Translations under genes and position numbers: made by a program
Part shown: piece by piece, positions 35,346-44,608 of the stretch
Layout: each line of letters opens with the position of its first letter
Numbering within the stretch: position 1 is the stretch's first letter
The notes under the pieces: generated by a model
What the model was told of the DNA's origin: nothing
The model's database searches: none
What the model saw: only the letters and a program-made list of their open reading frames with translations
Assembly (NCBI RefSeq): GCF_002005105.1
Contig: NZ_MSCV01000029.1
Location: forward strand, 1 to 64,000
Reading direction: 5' to 3'
DNA: 64,000 nucleotides
Source of the DNA: Methylocaldum sp. 14B
GTDB taxonomy: Bacteria > Pseudomonadota > Gammaproteobacteria > Methylococcales > Methylococcaceae

Positions 35346-36200
35346 ATGAAAAAATCACCACCGATCCGCCTTCGATCTCTCTTCCTGATCGTCGCGGCCT
35401 TTTTGCCGATTCTCTACGGCCCGGCGCAAAGCGATGAAGTTTTCCGCTGGAAGGACGAGAAAGGGCGCGTTCATTACTCCGATCATGCCGCCGAAGGTGC
35501 CGAACCTACAAATATCGACGCGGCACCAGCGGTTCACGCGGTAAAAGCGGTATTCGACGGCGACACCGTCTTGCTCGACAATGGGGAGAAAGTCCGGCTG
35601 CTTGGAATCAATACACCCGAAGTGGACAGCCCAAGGAAGATCGGTGAAGCGGGAGGCGAAGAGGCAAAGCTCTGGCTCCAACGACGCTTGACGGGCCGAA
35701 CGGTGCGCCTGGAGCATGATATGGAGCTTAGGGACAAGTACCGGCGGCTATTGGCCCATGTCTTCGCCGACAACGGCGAACACATCAACCTGGCGTTGAT
35801 AGAAGCGGGCTTGGCTTTTGTAGACATTCATCCGCCCAATCTCAAATATGCCGAAGCCTTGACTCAGGCCGAGAGTGGAGCAGAACTGGCTAAACGCGGC
35901 ATTTGGGGAATGCCGGATTACCGGCCGAAGCCAGTGGAAGCGCTGATTGTGCGGCCGACGCTACGCGGCTGGCAGCGTTTGACAGGCGCACCGTCCGCTA
36001 TCGTCGAAAGCAAGCGTTATTTCCGCTTGAAATTTTCCGATCGATTCGAAGTCCGCGTCCCGAGAGAAAACCTCAACCTATTCCCTCCCTTGGAGACCTA
36101 TCTGCGCCGGAACGTTGAAGCACGGGGTTGGCTATCGCGTCGACGCGGCGATTATTCGATCTTCGTCCGACATCCGAGCGCGCTCACCATCCGAAGATGA
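35346..36200 (+). CDS. exported DUF4124-thermonuclease fusion
   Basis: The 284-residue product has a signal peptide (LRSLFLIVAAFLPILYGPAQS), then a DUF4124 module (DEVFRWKDEKGRVHYSDHA, about 31-50) and a staphylococcal-nuclease-like domain (about 67-190). Nuclease motifs are VFDGDTV, RLLGINTPEVD and DKYRRLLAHVF, including the Arg and Glu/Asp residues used by the family. A C-terminal 80-residue extension has no assignment. It probably degrades nucleic acid in the periplasm. ATG 35346 is preferred over 35319 because it is followed directly by the basic signal start. Confidence 0.88.
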   Translation: MKKSPPIRLRSLFLIVAAFLPILYGPAQSDEVFRWKDEKGRVHYSDHAAEGAEPTNIDAAPAVHAVKAVFDGDTVLLDNGEKVRLLGINTPEVDSPRKIGEAGGEEAKLWLQRRLTGRTVRLEHDMELRDKYRRLLAHVFADNGEHINLALIEAGLAFVDIHPPNLKYAEALTQAESGAELAKRGIWGMPDYRPKPVEALIVRPTLRGWQRLTGAPSAIVESKRYFRLKFSDRFEVRVPRENLNLFPPLETYLRRNVEARGWLSRRRGDYSIFVRHPSALTIRR

Positions 36201-36259
36201 TTGCTGGAAATCCGGTCTTGACCGGCGTATCGCATCGAGCGGCGTGCCTGAACTTCGCT

Positions 36260-37117
36260 TCAATACTGATAACGGTGCTCCTCCTCGTAATACTGAGGAA
36301 ATCCGACAGCCGCTTTCAACTCCTCGAATTCCATGATGTTCTCCGGCATCCGCCCCTGCCTGAGGCTGCTCAAAGCCTCACGCATGGCGCGGATGCCGGC
36401 ATTCAGCAAGGTTAGAGGATATACCGCGATCTTATAGCCTATCGCCTCCAGCTGTTGGGGCGGCAAGACCGGAGTCTTGCCGTATTCGATCATGTTGGCC
36501 ATCTTGGGCCCGTCAACTTCGGCGCAGTAGCGATGCATTTCCTCGACGCTTTCCGGAGCTTCCAGAAAAGTGATATCGGCGCCCAACTCCCGGAATAATC
36601 GACAGCGTGCGATGGCTTCCTCCAAACCTAACACGGCCCGCGCGTCGGTTCGCGCCATGATGAGTATGTCGTCGCCGGCATTGCGTGCGTCAACCGCCGC
36701 ACGGATTCGCATTGCGGCTTCGTCCCGGCTCACCACCGCCTTTCCCTGGGTGTGACCGCAACGTTTCGGAGCCAGCTGATCCTCGATCATGATGCAAGCA
36801 AATCCCGCCCGAGCGTAGCCTTGCACGGTGCGCTTTACGTTGAGTGCATTGCCGAAGCCAGTATCCCCATCGCCGAACATCGGAATAGAGACGGCGGCAC
36901 AAATATTCCGGCCCTGTTCCACCAGTTCCCCGTAGGAAATCAAGCCGGTATCGGGCAGACCGAGGCGCGCCCCGGACACGGCAAAACCACTCATAAAGCC
37001 CATCTCGAAACCGGACTCCTGGATCAATTTGGCCGATATGGCATCGTGGCAGCCCGGCATAATGCGGATACCAGGCGAGGCAAGAAGCTCTTTCAAACGG
37101 GCGGTAGCGGAAGCCAT
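36260..37117 (-). CDS. isocitrate lyase/PEP mutase superfamily C-C lyase, PrpB-like
   Basis: The 285-residue protein has the superfamily metal site GDGDTGFGNALN and the catalytic loop APKRCGHTQGK, with the active-site Cys of lyases rather than mutases. YPLTLLNAGIRAM and HRYQY near the C-terminus resemble PrpB methylisocitrate lyase. No prpC or prpD is nearby, so the substrate could instead be oxaloacetate or another 2-substituted malate or succinate. ATG 37117 follows GAGGAG; the start nine codons earlier is less likely. A DUF502 gene lies 59 bases upstream on the same strand. Confidence 0.85.
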   Translation of the reverse strand: MASATARLKELLASPGIRIMPGCHDAISAKLIQESGFEMGFMSGFAVSGARLGLPDTGLISYGELVEQGRNICAAVSIPMFGDGDTGFGNALNVKRTVQGYARAGFACIMIEDQLAPKRCGHTQGKAVVSRDEAAMRIRAAVDARNAGDDILIMARTDARAVLGLEEAIARCRLFRELGADITFLEAPESVEEMHRYCAEVDGPKMANMIEYGKTPVLPPQQLEAIGYKIAVYPLTLLNAGIRAMREALSSLRQGRMPENIMEFEELKAAVGFPQYYEEEHRYQY

Positions 37118-37176
37118 ACGTTTTTCTCCTCGGAAGTCGGCCATGAATCGAATACCCGATCAACCGGAAACGGCGA

Positions 37177-37788
37177 TCATTGCGACGCCTTATCGGCGTT
37201 CAGTTCGAGGCGGGATGCTTCGTTGGGTCTGGGAATGTCCACGCCGAGACTGATGACGAAACTCGACGCCTCCTCGATGCTCATCTCGGACACTCTGACC
37301 TTCGATTCGTGGACGATTACGGTAAAGCCCGAGGTCGGATTCGGCGAGGTCGGAACATACAGCACCAGGTAATCGTCGACCCGGTTGGTTACATAGGCCG
37401 GCACCCAAATGCCTTCCTTAGGATATTCGATGTAAACCACGTCGCGCAGCTTTTCCTTCTCATCGCCCCGAAACAGGTTCAGTATTTTTTTGGTAACCCG
37501 GTATATCGTGCCGAGCAGCGGAATACGGTTAAGCAGACCCTCCAGGTAGTACCACACATGCGCTTTATCCTGCTTGAGCAAATAACCGAAATACGTCAGG
37601 ACCAAAATGGCCGTCGTAAACAAGCCTATGGGGATAAAGAAGTTCTCGTAACGCCCGAAGATGCTCAACACGAAGTCTCGAAGCAATCCTTCGACCGCGA
37701 TTACGATCTGTAGGATGATAACGATGGGAAGTACACCCAATACACCGATAAGAAAATAGCCAAAGAATTTCTGTAATGTCTTTTTCAT
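37177..37788 (-). CDS. DUF502 membrane protein
   Basis: The 203-residue protein has two N-terminal hydrophobic helices (about 7-33 and 49-70) with GYFLIGVLGVLPIVIILQI and a cytoplasmic C-terminal domain containing IPLLGTIYRVTKKIL and FTVIVHESKVRVSEMSIEEA. This is the DUF502 family, widespread and unassigned. It may be co-transcribed with the PrpB-like lyase. Base context is ordinary. Confidence 0.88.
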   Translation of the reverse strand: MKKTLQKFFGYFLIGVLGVLPIVIILQIVIAVEGLLRDFVLSIFGRYENFFIPIGLFTTAILVLTYFGYLLKQDKAHVWYYLEGLLNRIPLLGTIYRVTKKILNLFRGDEKEKLRDVVYIEYPKEGIWVPAYVTNRVDDYLVLYVPTSPNPTSGFTVIVHESKVRVSEMSIEEASSFVISLGVDIPRPNEASRLELNADKASQ

Positions 37789-37972
37789 TTTATTACCAGC
37801 AACTTTGGTGACGAAATTTGCAATTCGAGAAAAACGGCATCGACGAGCGATATCTCCGTCGGCCTGCTCCCGGACCGAAGAATATGCTCTACAGAATAAA
37901 GCGTAATTAGGACGATGTCAGTTTTGGAGCGTCGAAAAAGATCGATCGGGTTTGAGGGCGGGGTTGTGAAAA

Positions 37973-38554
37973 TCAGTCTTCAACGGGCTCCACGGTTATC
38001 GTGACCGCTTCAGTGTAGGTGAGTTCCACTTCATCCCCTGCCCCTAAGTTCTTTATGTACTTTCGGAGCTGAGGATTTCGCACCTCAACCGTGTGCACGC
38101 GACCGCTCGGGCTCGAAATCGTCACTCTGTTCGCATCGTGATCAACGGACAAGACTTTCACCGTCGCCCTGACCGAGCGCCCTACCGATCCGGCCGGACG
38201 CTCTCCGGACTGTGTTATCGAGCTTCCTTCTCCAACTTTGACATCCTTTGCACCCTCGCCGGGATTTTTGATCTCGGCCGCAAGCGCCTCGTAATAACCG
38301 ATGGTCACCTGATCGCCGACTTTCATTTTGGCGAGATTTTCAACTTTCGGGTCGATGTGTACGGCGAATCCGTTTCCGTTTGCGTCCGTCAAAAAGACCT
38401 GACGGCTTTGCAAATCGATCTCTTTGACCGTTGCGGTGGTTTGTTTGGCATTTGCGTAAAGCTGTTTCGGCTCTTGAGCGGCGCACGCCGCCAGAGCAGC
38501 CAGAATGACACTGTTGAGCACTCTTCGAGCGATCGAAAACCAGATGCTGTCCAT
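37973..38554 (-). CDS. lipoprotein with two similar halves, unknown function
   Basis: The 193-residue product has a lipoprotein signal VILAALAAC (lipobox LAAC). The mature protein repeats one plan twice: TATVKEIDLQSRQVFLTD ... KVGDQVTIGYYEAL and RATVKVLSVDHDANRVTISS ... GAGDEVELTYTEAV. Each half looks like a small beta-barrel, so an internal duplication is likely. ATG 38554 follows CGGAG and starts directly before the signal helix; the open frame to 38665 is not used. No function is assigned. Confidence 0.75.
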   Translation of the reverse strand: MDSIWFSIARRVLNSVILAALAACAAQEPKQLYANAKQTTATVKEIDLQSRQVFLTDANGNGFAVHIDPKVENLAKMKVGDQVTIGYYEALAAEIKNPGEGAKDVKVGEGSSITQSGERPAGSVGRSVRATVKVLSVDHDANRVTISSPSGRVHTVEVRNPQLRKYIKNLGAGDEVELTYTEAVTITVEPVED

Positions 38555-38800
38555 CGCGACGCTCCGTCCATGACAATCCGAACAAACATCCGAGCTGAAA
38601 TTGCAGCCCGACCAACGCCGATAATCGATGCCTCCGATGCGATTCCCGCACAGATGCCCCTTCATAAAGCAACTTCACGGCGTCGGCTACGGTTCCCCTC
38701 GTCATGGAGCGTCCCACGCGATCACACGACCGCATCGCCTGGAAGTCGACGTCCTCGAATAAAATTAGACAGCTCCGCTAGGAGGAAGGGTTCCCCGTTT

Positions 38801-39007
38801 TCAGGACTCTTTGAATCCAAGTCTCTTTAAAATGGTTTCCAAAGGACAAATTTTGGTAAATCCGCTCTGAAACAAGTTGGCTCCGACAAATGCTGTAAAC
38901 CAAAGCCAGTTCTTGTTTACGAATATCGGGCTGGCTTCCGCGCCAAGTGCCAACGATAGCAAAACAAAAAATCCTGCGAAAATTCTTACTAAACGATGTG
39001 TAGTCAT
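38801..39007 (-). CDS. small DUF2892 membrane protein
   Basis: The 68-residue protein has two hydrophobic stretches and the family motif LWFTAFVGANLFQSGFTKICPLE. DUF2892 proteins form two-helix inner-membrane hairpins, often linked to rhodanese domains (YgaP) or sulfide handling. Here it stands alone. The start follows GAGG. Confidence 0.85.
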   Translation of the reverse strand: MTTHRLVRIFAGFFVLLSLALGAEASPIFVNKNWLWFTAFVGANLFQSGFTKICPLETILKRLGFKES

Positions 39008-39276
39008 AGCAGCCTCATGTTAGAATTCTCTAATATATCAAACTCGAGCCCGCGATAAAGTACGAGTTCGCCGATGAATCGAGTGTGACGCACGTCGGCG
39101 CATGATCTGCAAGACTCATTCGGAAAAGCGAGCAGAAAACGGTCCTGTCGCGGATAGTATCAAACGGGTTTTTTTGGTGAACTCAGCTGCCTTGATGGCG
39201 AAGAAACCAAATTTCGAACATCGATGGAATATGGGACGGCTCTGAACGCTGGCCGCACATTCGAGGAAAATATTGG

Positions 39277-39555
39277 ATGGCTAATGTAATCATGTACAGC
39301 TCAGCCTTCTGCCCCTATTGTGTCATGGCGGAGCGCTTGCTTTTGAAAAAAGGCGTCGAGAATATCCAAAAGATCAGGGTCGACCTGGAGCCGGAACTCC
39401 GCATCGAAATGATGGAAAGGACAAAACGCCGCACGGTACCCCAGATTTACATCGGCGAAACTCATGTAGGGGGTTATGACGACCTCGCTGCCCTGGAGCG
39501 TGTCGGCCAGCTTGATCTCTTGCTGGCCAATGCTCGAGGGCATGGCAACGATTAG
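39277..39555 (+). CDS. grxC: glutaredoxin 3
   Basis: The 92-residue cytoplasmic thiol oxidoreductase has the dithiol site CPYC in MYSSAFCPYCVMAERLL, then the cis-Pro segment RRTVPQIYIGETHVGGYDDL. Length and motifs match GrxC. ATG 39277 follows GAGGA. It is probably monocistronic. Confidence 0.93.
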   Translation: MANVIMYSSAFCPYCVMAERLLLKKGVENIQKIRVDLEPELRIEMMERTKRRTVPQIYIGETHVGGYDDLAALERVGQLDLLLANARGHGND

Positions 39556-39912
39556 AAACTCCCCTCGCTCTGGCTTAGCTTTCAACTAAGAATCGTTCCG
39601 TATCGAAAAGCGGTTGAAAGGTTTTCCAGCGGTGAATTATTGACTTGTCTCAAAACTAAATTCGCGAATATCTGTCTTTAATACCAATTCGTTCTGCTGT
39701 ACCGGATTAGCGCCAATCCAAACGGCAAGAAGCAGACAACGCGGCGTGCGTTGGACCGAAACATTGTGCATGGCACCCTGCTTATGTATATTTACCTATT
39801 CCTTTAGCTCATTCGGAGGCGAGGGGAAGTCGAGAAACTACGAGCCTTTCATTAGGCCCGCTTCAACAACGTAATACAAAAATCCGATAATCCATCAAGT
39901 GAGGGAAGAGAT
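39556..39912. other. 357-base intergenic region upstream of the copper-protein module
   Basis: Nothing gene-like was found on either strand. The stretch is A/T-richer than its surroundings and presumably holds the promoter of the copper module. I could not place promoter boxes or a copper-regulator site. Confidence 0.5.
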
Positions 39913-40497
39913 ATGCGTAAACTAATTTGCTTCAAAGAGTGCTTGCTCGCTCTGAGCCTGCTCGTTTCCGCCGTGATCCCCGTATCGAGCTGGGCGCACG
40001 GAGGAGCCTCCGGCGTCGATTTGGATGCTTGCCGCATTCCGGTCGGCCCGCACTGGGTCCATTTCACCGCTTACCAACCGCAGTTGACTGGAACAACCGA
40101 ATACTGCGATTCCATTCCCGAAGTTGGTTCAGCCACCCTGGTATTCGATTACGAAGGGAAGGCGTTGCGAAACATGACGGTTGAATTTGAAATCACCAAG
40201 GAACCGCAAGGAACCCGCGTCTTTTACAAGGAGCCGTCGACCTATCCGACCGGCACCGCCAACACCACAATCAACTTCACCGAGCCTGGTAAGTACTTGG
40301 CCCATGTGACCCTGGTCAATGAAGGGCAAAAGGTGGACGCCCACGTACCCTTTAGTGTCGGAGCCTCCGCATCCGGGCCTTCGACCAGCACTTACTTGGT
40401 CATTGCCGTCATTTTGATTGCGGCCGGCTATATCTTTTATCTTTCCAATGCGTCGTTCAAAGGCGCCGTAGATCGGATGTTGAAAAAGACCTCTTAG
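39913..40497 (+). CDS. exported tail-anchored protein of a copper-protein module
   Basis: The 194-residue product has a signal peptide ending SSWA, then HGGASGVDLDACRIPVGPHW, whose His and Cys residues suggest metal binding. The middle is beta-rich (VTLVNEGQKVDAHVPFSVG). A C-terminal helix (TYLVIAVILIAAGYIFYLS) followed by basic residues anchors it in the inner membrane with the domain in the periplasm. It precedes the multicopper oxidase by 88 bases and shares that protein's anchor layout, so a shared copper task is likely. I cannot name its family. Confidence 0.75.
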   Translation: MRKLICFKECLLALSLLVSAVIPVSSWAHGGASGVDLDACRIPVGPHWVHFTAYQPQLTGTTEYCDSIPEVGSATLVFDYEGKALRNMTVEFEITKEPQGTRVFYKEPSTYPTGTANTTINFTEPGKYLAHVTLVNEGQKVDAHVPFSVGASASGPSTSTYLVIAVILIAAGYIFYLSNASFKGAVDRMLKKTS

Positions 40498-40585
40498 GAA
40501 CTTTTAGGTCGGATCGATTGACTAAGCGCAAGCCGTCGCCAATCTTAGTCAAGTCTTCGAATCTCTGTTCCCAACGGTACTCAAA

Positions 40586-42334
40586 ATGCAGACACGCTCC
40601 CTCGTATTCTTGTTTGGTTCGGCCCTGTTGAGCTTATCCACCGGTGCCGGAGCCGTTACTTCTCCACCGCCCAGCGCCAAAGTCCAACTCGGCCAAGCAG
40701 AACCTTTCTGCAACAGCGGGGTTCCTAGCGAATGGCGCAAAGCTCAAGTCATCGAAGGCGTAAACATTCAAGAATCGAGGGTCTGCAACGCGGATAATCC
40801 GGCAGACATCGCGGCGTTCGTGAAGGGAACCAACAACATATCCATGCAAACGATCATGGATACGTCCAGCTTAGCTGCGGATGCGATCACGAAAACCAAT
40901 GATATGGATGGCGACGGTGACCCCGACCATATCATCATTAAAGTCGAAATCATGGAAGTAAACGGGCACTCGCCGGATTTCGCCGGCGTAGTACCCACCT
41001 TCGATATCGCACCCGGCATACAACCCAGCTTCTGGGTCTTCGCTCCGAAAACCCGCGATATGTCGACGCGTAGCTTCGCAAGCGTGGAAGCAAATCCGAT
41101 GCTGCGCATGCCGTCCGCACCGATACGCGTCGAGCAGGGCGACGTGGTCTGGCTGGTCGTTGAGAATACCCACTACTTCCCTCACTCGATACACCTTCAC
41201 GGCGTCGACCACCCCTTCATGGACCACGGCGGCGAAGGCAACGATGGCGTTGGCCAAACCAGCCAAATGGATATCATGCCGGGCCAAAGCAAGACTTACG
41301 TGATCCGGCCACGTCAGCCCGGCACTATGTATTATCACTGCCACGTCCAGCCTCATACGCATATTCCGATGGGGCTTGCGGGCATGTTTATAGTGGAAGA
41401 GAACCGGCCGAACAACTGGGTTCAAACCTTTAACGTGGGCGCCGGCCAAGTTCGCCATCCCTCCGTAGCGGTATTGGAAAAATTCAGCCAGGAATACGAC
41501 CTGCACTATCAGTCGGTCGACAAAGATCTGCATAAACTTCCGCAGGCAGCCAACGATCCCCGCCTGATCGCGAGAGCGATGAACCAGGAGTATGACATCA
41601 CGGACGCGACTGACGACTATTTTCTACTGAACGGACGCTCCTTCCCGTACACGCTTCGGGAGTCGCTCATTACGGTTAACCCGAACGAGAAGATCAAGCT
41701 GCGCATTTTGAACGGCCATACCGAGACGCTTGCGCTTCATACGCATGGCCACAAGGCGACCGAAACTCATTATGACGGGGTCGAACAGAACCCCAGCGCT
41801 CAGGTGACCCGTGATGTTTACATGATGGCGCCGGCCCAGCGGCTGGACCTGTCGATCAATACGACGGATGACGGCTTGCACAGCTTCGGGTCCGGTATAT
41901 GGATGTTCCACGACCATGTCGAAAGATCCTTCACCACCGACGGCATGGGCGAAGGCGGCAGCATCAGTCTCATCGTGTACAAGTCTTATCTAGAGGAAAA
42001 CGGCACGCCGAAAACTCACGGCATGGATTTGACTCCGTATTTCACCAAGGAATTTTGGGAGAGAAAAATACCCGTATGGCAAGACTGGGCAGATGACTGG
42101 GGCAGCTTGGCTGAGCCTGCAGGCATTCAAACAGCGGCTGCGGCAAGCGTGACCGGAACGACCGGAGTTAAATCTGCGCCAGACGTGGTCGCCACCGATA
42201 CGTCATCCAATCCGCTGGGCAGCCTTTTCAATGGACTGCTGTTCGGTATTGCGGGTTATGTGCTCTATCTGTACCGGGAACGCGTACTCGCTGTAATCAG
42301 CCAACTCGCGTCCCAGGCCAAAGGCAAGCATTGA
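40586..42334 (+). CDS. membrane-anchored multicopper oxidase
   Basis: The 582-residue protein has a signal peptide and the copper motifs of multicopper oxidases: SIHLHGVDHPFM, YYHCHVQPHTHIPMGLAGMF, LALHTHGHKATETH and WMFHDHVERSFTTDGMGEGG. The HCH and HxH pairs fit the type 2/3 trinuclear cluster, while the type 1 site ligands are less standard (no clear HCHxxxH at the extreme C-terminus). A C-terminal membrane helix (FNGLLFGIAGYVLYLYRE) is unusual for the family. Expected role is cuprous or another metal oxidation in the periplasm. Confidence 0.85.
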   Translation: MQTRSLVFLFGSALLSLSTGAGAVTSPPPSAKVQLGQAEPFCNSGVPSEWRKAQVIEGVNIQESRVCNADNPADIAAFVKGTNNISMQTIMDTSSLAADAITKTNDMDGDGDPDHIIIKVEIMEVNGHSPDFAGVVPTFDIAPGIQPSFWVFAPKTRDMSTRSFASVEANPMLRMPSAPIRVEQGDVVWLVVENTHYFPHSIHLHGVDHPFMDHGGEGNDGVGQTSQMDIMPGQSKTYVIRPRQPGTMYYHCHVQPHTHIPMGLAGMFIVEENRPNNWVQTFNVGAGQVRHPSVAVLEKFSQEYDLHYQSVDKDLHKLPQAANDPRLIARAMNQEYDITDATDDYFLLNGRSFPYTLRESLITVNPNEKIKLRILNGHTETLALHTHGHKATETHYDGVEQNPSAQVTRDVYMMAPAQRLDLSINTTDDGLHSFGSGIWMFHDHVERSFTTDGMGEGGSISLIVYKSYLEENGTPKTHGMDLTPYFTKEFWERKIPVWQDWADDWGSLAEPAGIQTAAAASVTGTTGVKSAPDVVATDTSSNPLGSLFNGLLFGIAGYVLYLYRERVLAVISQLASQAKGKH

Positions 42335-42348
42335 GGCAGTCGAACGTC

Positions 42349-43221
42349 ATGTCAAAGTTTACGCATCTCATAATCTTCGGCGCTTTTCTGACCGCTTCGT
42401 CGGCCCATGCCGCGAAACAGCAGGAAATCGTAGAACATAAGTTATTGATGGATCACGGTGATGGCCACCTCATGGATATGGATGGCGGCATGGTCATGGG
42501 CCAAAACAAGGATAAGCTGCCCGGTGGCTGCGACAAGATCAGCGGGGACGAAGAGATCACCGTACGGGCCGGGCACAAGTATTCAAAGAAATTTCCCGGC
42601 ACCATGTTCGCGTTCGACAAGCAGGAGTGGCGCATTAAGCCCTGTACGCGCCTCACGGTGCACTTCATCAACGAGGACAATATTCGCCATCAATGGATGA
42701 TGCATGGATTGCCCAAGTATTTGTACGACAAGGGCATGTTCCACTTGGAGGTAACCGGCCCAGCCAAAATAAGCGGTACGCTGATCGTGCCCAAGGAAGA
42801 CAAGACCTATCTGGTGCACTGCGACATCGCCCAGCACATGGAAAAGGGAATGAAAGGACAGCTGGTCGTTGGGAAAGGCGGCGGCACGTTTCCCAGTATC
42901 CCCGGTCTGACCGACTTCGCCATTCCCGACAATTACGGCCCAACGCAAATAGCGGCTACTACGTCGGCGCAGCCTGCAGTTACTCAACCTACAGCGGCTC
43001 AACCGCTGCCGGCGCCTCAATCTTCGTCCAATACCGGCACATTCATTATCGGCCTAGCCCTCGGCTTGTTCGCGACACCATTTGCCGTGAGCAATTTCAA
43101 GCAGCGCTTCAAAGGCATGAGCTCGAAAGACGTCGTCATCTATGGAGCCAACCTCGGCAAGAGCCTGTTTGATCAAGCCGTCCATTTAGCAATCTCCTTA
43201 TACCGCCGCTTCAAGAAGTAA
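42349..43221 (+). CDS. exported cupredoxin with C-terminal membrane anchor
   Basis: The 290-residue product has a signal peptide ending AHA, then a His/Met/Asp-rich stretch (MDHGDGHLMDMDGGMVMG) that may bind copper. The cupredoxin fold carries type 1 ligands as His in IRHQWMMHG and Cys-His-Met in VHCDIAQHMEKGM. A Pro/Ala/Gln linker leads to a membrane helix (FIIGLALGLFATPFAVS) and an amphipathic basic tail. ATG 42349 is preferred to a TTG at 42331 inside the oxidase stop region. Likely electron or copper partner of the oxidase, 14 bases upstream. Confidence 0.85.
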   Translation: MSKFTHLIIFGAFLTASSAHAAKQQEIVEHKLLMDHGDGHLMDMDGGMVMGQNKDKLPGGCDKISGDEEITVRAGHKYSKKFPGTMFAFDKQEWRIKPCTRLTVHFINEDNIRHQWMMHGLPKYLYDKGMFHLEVTGPAKISGTLIVPKEDKTYLVHCDIAQHMEKGMKGQLVVGKGGGTFPSIPGLTDFAIPDNYGPTQIAATTSAQPAVTQPTAAQPLPAPQSSSNTGTFIIGLALGLFATPFAVSNFKQRFKGMSSKDVVIYGANLGKSLFDQAVHLAISLYRRFKK

Positions 43222-43353
43222 GCCAGGCCACACTCCCGTTGCGAGGCGCCTCACTCAGCCTGGAAGAGCCTTGCAACGGGCAAAAACCGTCCTCCTCATA
43301 CGCAAAAATACCCGCTGTAACCGTCCGCAGACGGCAGGCCGAATCGGCTTCAT

Positions 43354-44553
43354 TCACCGAAGGCCGGCTTGCGCCTCCGGATGCTGCAACTTGCATTCTT
43401 CCCGGTTGAGATGGCGTTGCGCCTCCAGAAAATCGTCCAGATACGCCTGATTGATCACCCGCCGCAAAACGCCTTCTTCGTCGGGTTCCACGTCCCATAG
43501 TCCGCTATTGTGCCAGTGATGGTCGTTTTCCCAGTCGGTGCGGTCGACTATCGGGTACAGACAGACGCCTTCCACCGGTACACCCAACTGGCGCGCCCTG
43601 CACACCTCTTCGGCAATTTCCCGTATCCATTGCCCCCGACCGGCGCCGACATGGCTGGTCTCGCCGATGATCATGGGGACCTGATAACGCTCGTACACCT
43701 CTTGCAACAAGCGGTGCAGCGGCATCCGCCTTGGATCGCCGAGGTGCCAGTGGAGACGGTCATTCGTTAGATACTCCCACTGATTGGAGTGATAATAGTT
43801 GACGCCGATGATGTCCAGGTACTTCGGGTCCCCGCCCAAATCCTCGTCGCGGGAGCCGCGCAACATGTCCCAAGCCTCGAACATGGAAGCGCGCTGCGCC
43901 CGCGCCGCGTCTTCCAAATCGGGGCGGCCGGGCGGCGCGATGATGTGGATGATAGGATCGATATGGATGATGCGCGCACGAGGATCCACTTCCCACACCG
44001 CTTCAATCGCTTCGATGGCGGCCCGAACGAGCTGGCGCTTCAGTTCGTTGTCCCGGCCCTTGCTGTGAACCGCGTACGGGTACATCAAATCGCTATGACA
44101 AACCGCCCAGCAGATGAAGGATATTTCATTGATGGGCGAATATACGGGTTCCGCATTGCTGTGATCGGCGATGAAGCGCGCAGCTTCGGCGGAAAAGCGG
44201 GCAAAGCGATGCACGAAAGCCGGCGAAAACAGGTCCAGGTCGTCCGGCCAGCCATAATGGCAAAGGGTCCAGTTGACCTGGACGCCGTGCTCGTTGGCCG
44301 CGCGCAACATGGGAGCGAGCGAGGAAAAATCGAATCGCCCGCCGCGCTCGATCAGATGCCAGCGTACGCTTTCCCGAACGACCTGAATCCCGACTTCGCG
44401 CAGCATGGCATAGTCGCTGTCCACCAGGAGGTCATGGTGCGTGGAATGCACCATGTCCAGACGCTTGCCGGATGAATTGATATGGCTGGCTCCCTCGAAT
44501 CCTGCCATCCAAAAGGACTTGAGAAGTGCCGGAGCGATGTGATCGGTCGTCAT
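43354..44553 (-). CDS. clan-A glycoside hydrolase, GH1-like
   Basis: The 399-residue protein has a TIM-barrel glycosidase pattern. VVRESVRWHLIE, then PVYSPINEISF supplies the Asn-Glu acid/base, and MIIGETSHVG the probable nucleophile Glu. Upstream GASHINSSGKRLDM resembles the start of GH1 proteins. The standard GH1 motifs TLNEP and ITENG are replaced, so specificity is uncertain. No signal peptide, so it acts in the cytoplasm. Last gene of the sugar operon, 55 bases after galK. Confidence 0.75.
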   Translation of the reverse strand: MTTDHIAPALLKSFWMAGFEGASHINSSGKRLDMVHSTHHDLLVDSDYAMLREVGIQVVRESVRWHLIERGGRFDFSSLAPMLRAANEHGVQVNWTLCHYGWPDDLDLFSPAFVHRFARFSAEAARFIADHSNAEPVYSPINEISFICWAVCHSDLMYPYAVHSKGRDNELKRQLVRAAIEAIEAVWEVDPRARIIHIDPIIHIIAPPGRPDLEDAARAQRASMFEAWDMLRGSRDEDLGGDPKYLDIIGVNYYHSNQWEYLTNDRLHWHLGDPRRMPLHRLLQEVYERYQVPMIIGETSHVGAGRGQWIREIAEEVCRARQLGVPVEGVCLYPIVDRTDWENDHHWHNSGLWDVEPDEEGVLRRVINQAYLDDFLEAQRHLNREECKLQHPEAQAGLR

Positions 44554-44608
44554 TCAGCAGCCTCGTTGTATGAATTGCGGTCGATTAAGAGCTACGGGGG
44601 GCACGGGA

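Noticed and set aside
36260-37117. Methylcitrate-cycle locus
   Set aside because: No prpC, prpD or acnD gene is near the PrpB-like gene, so the specific pathway is not supported.
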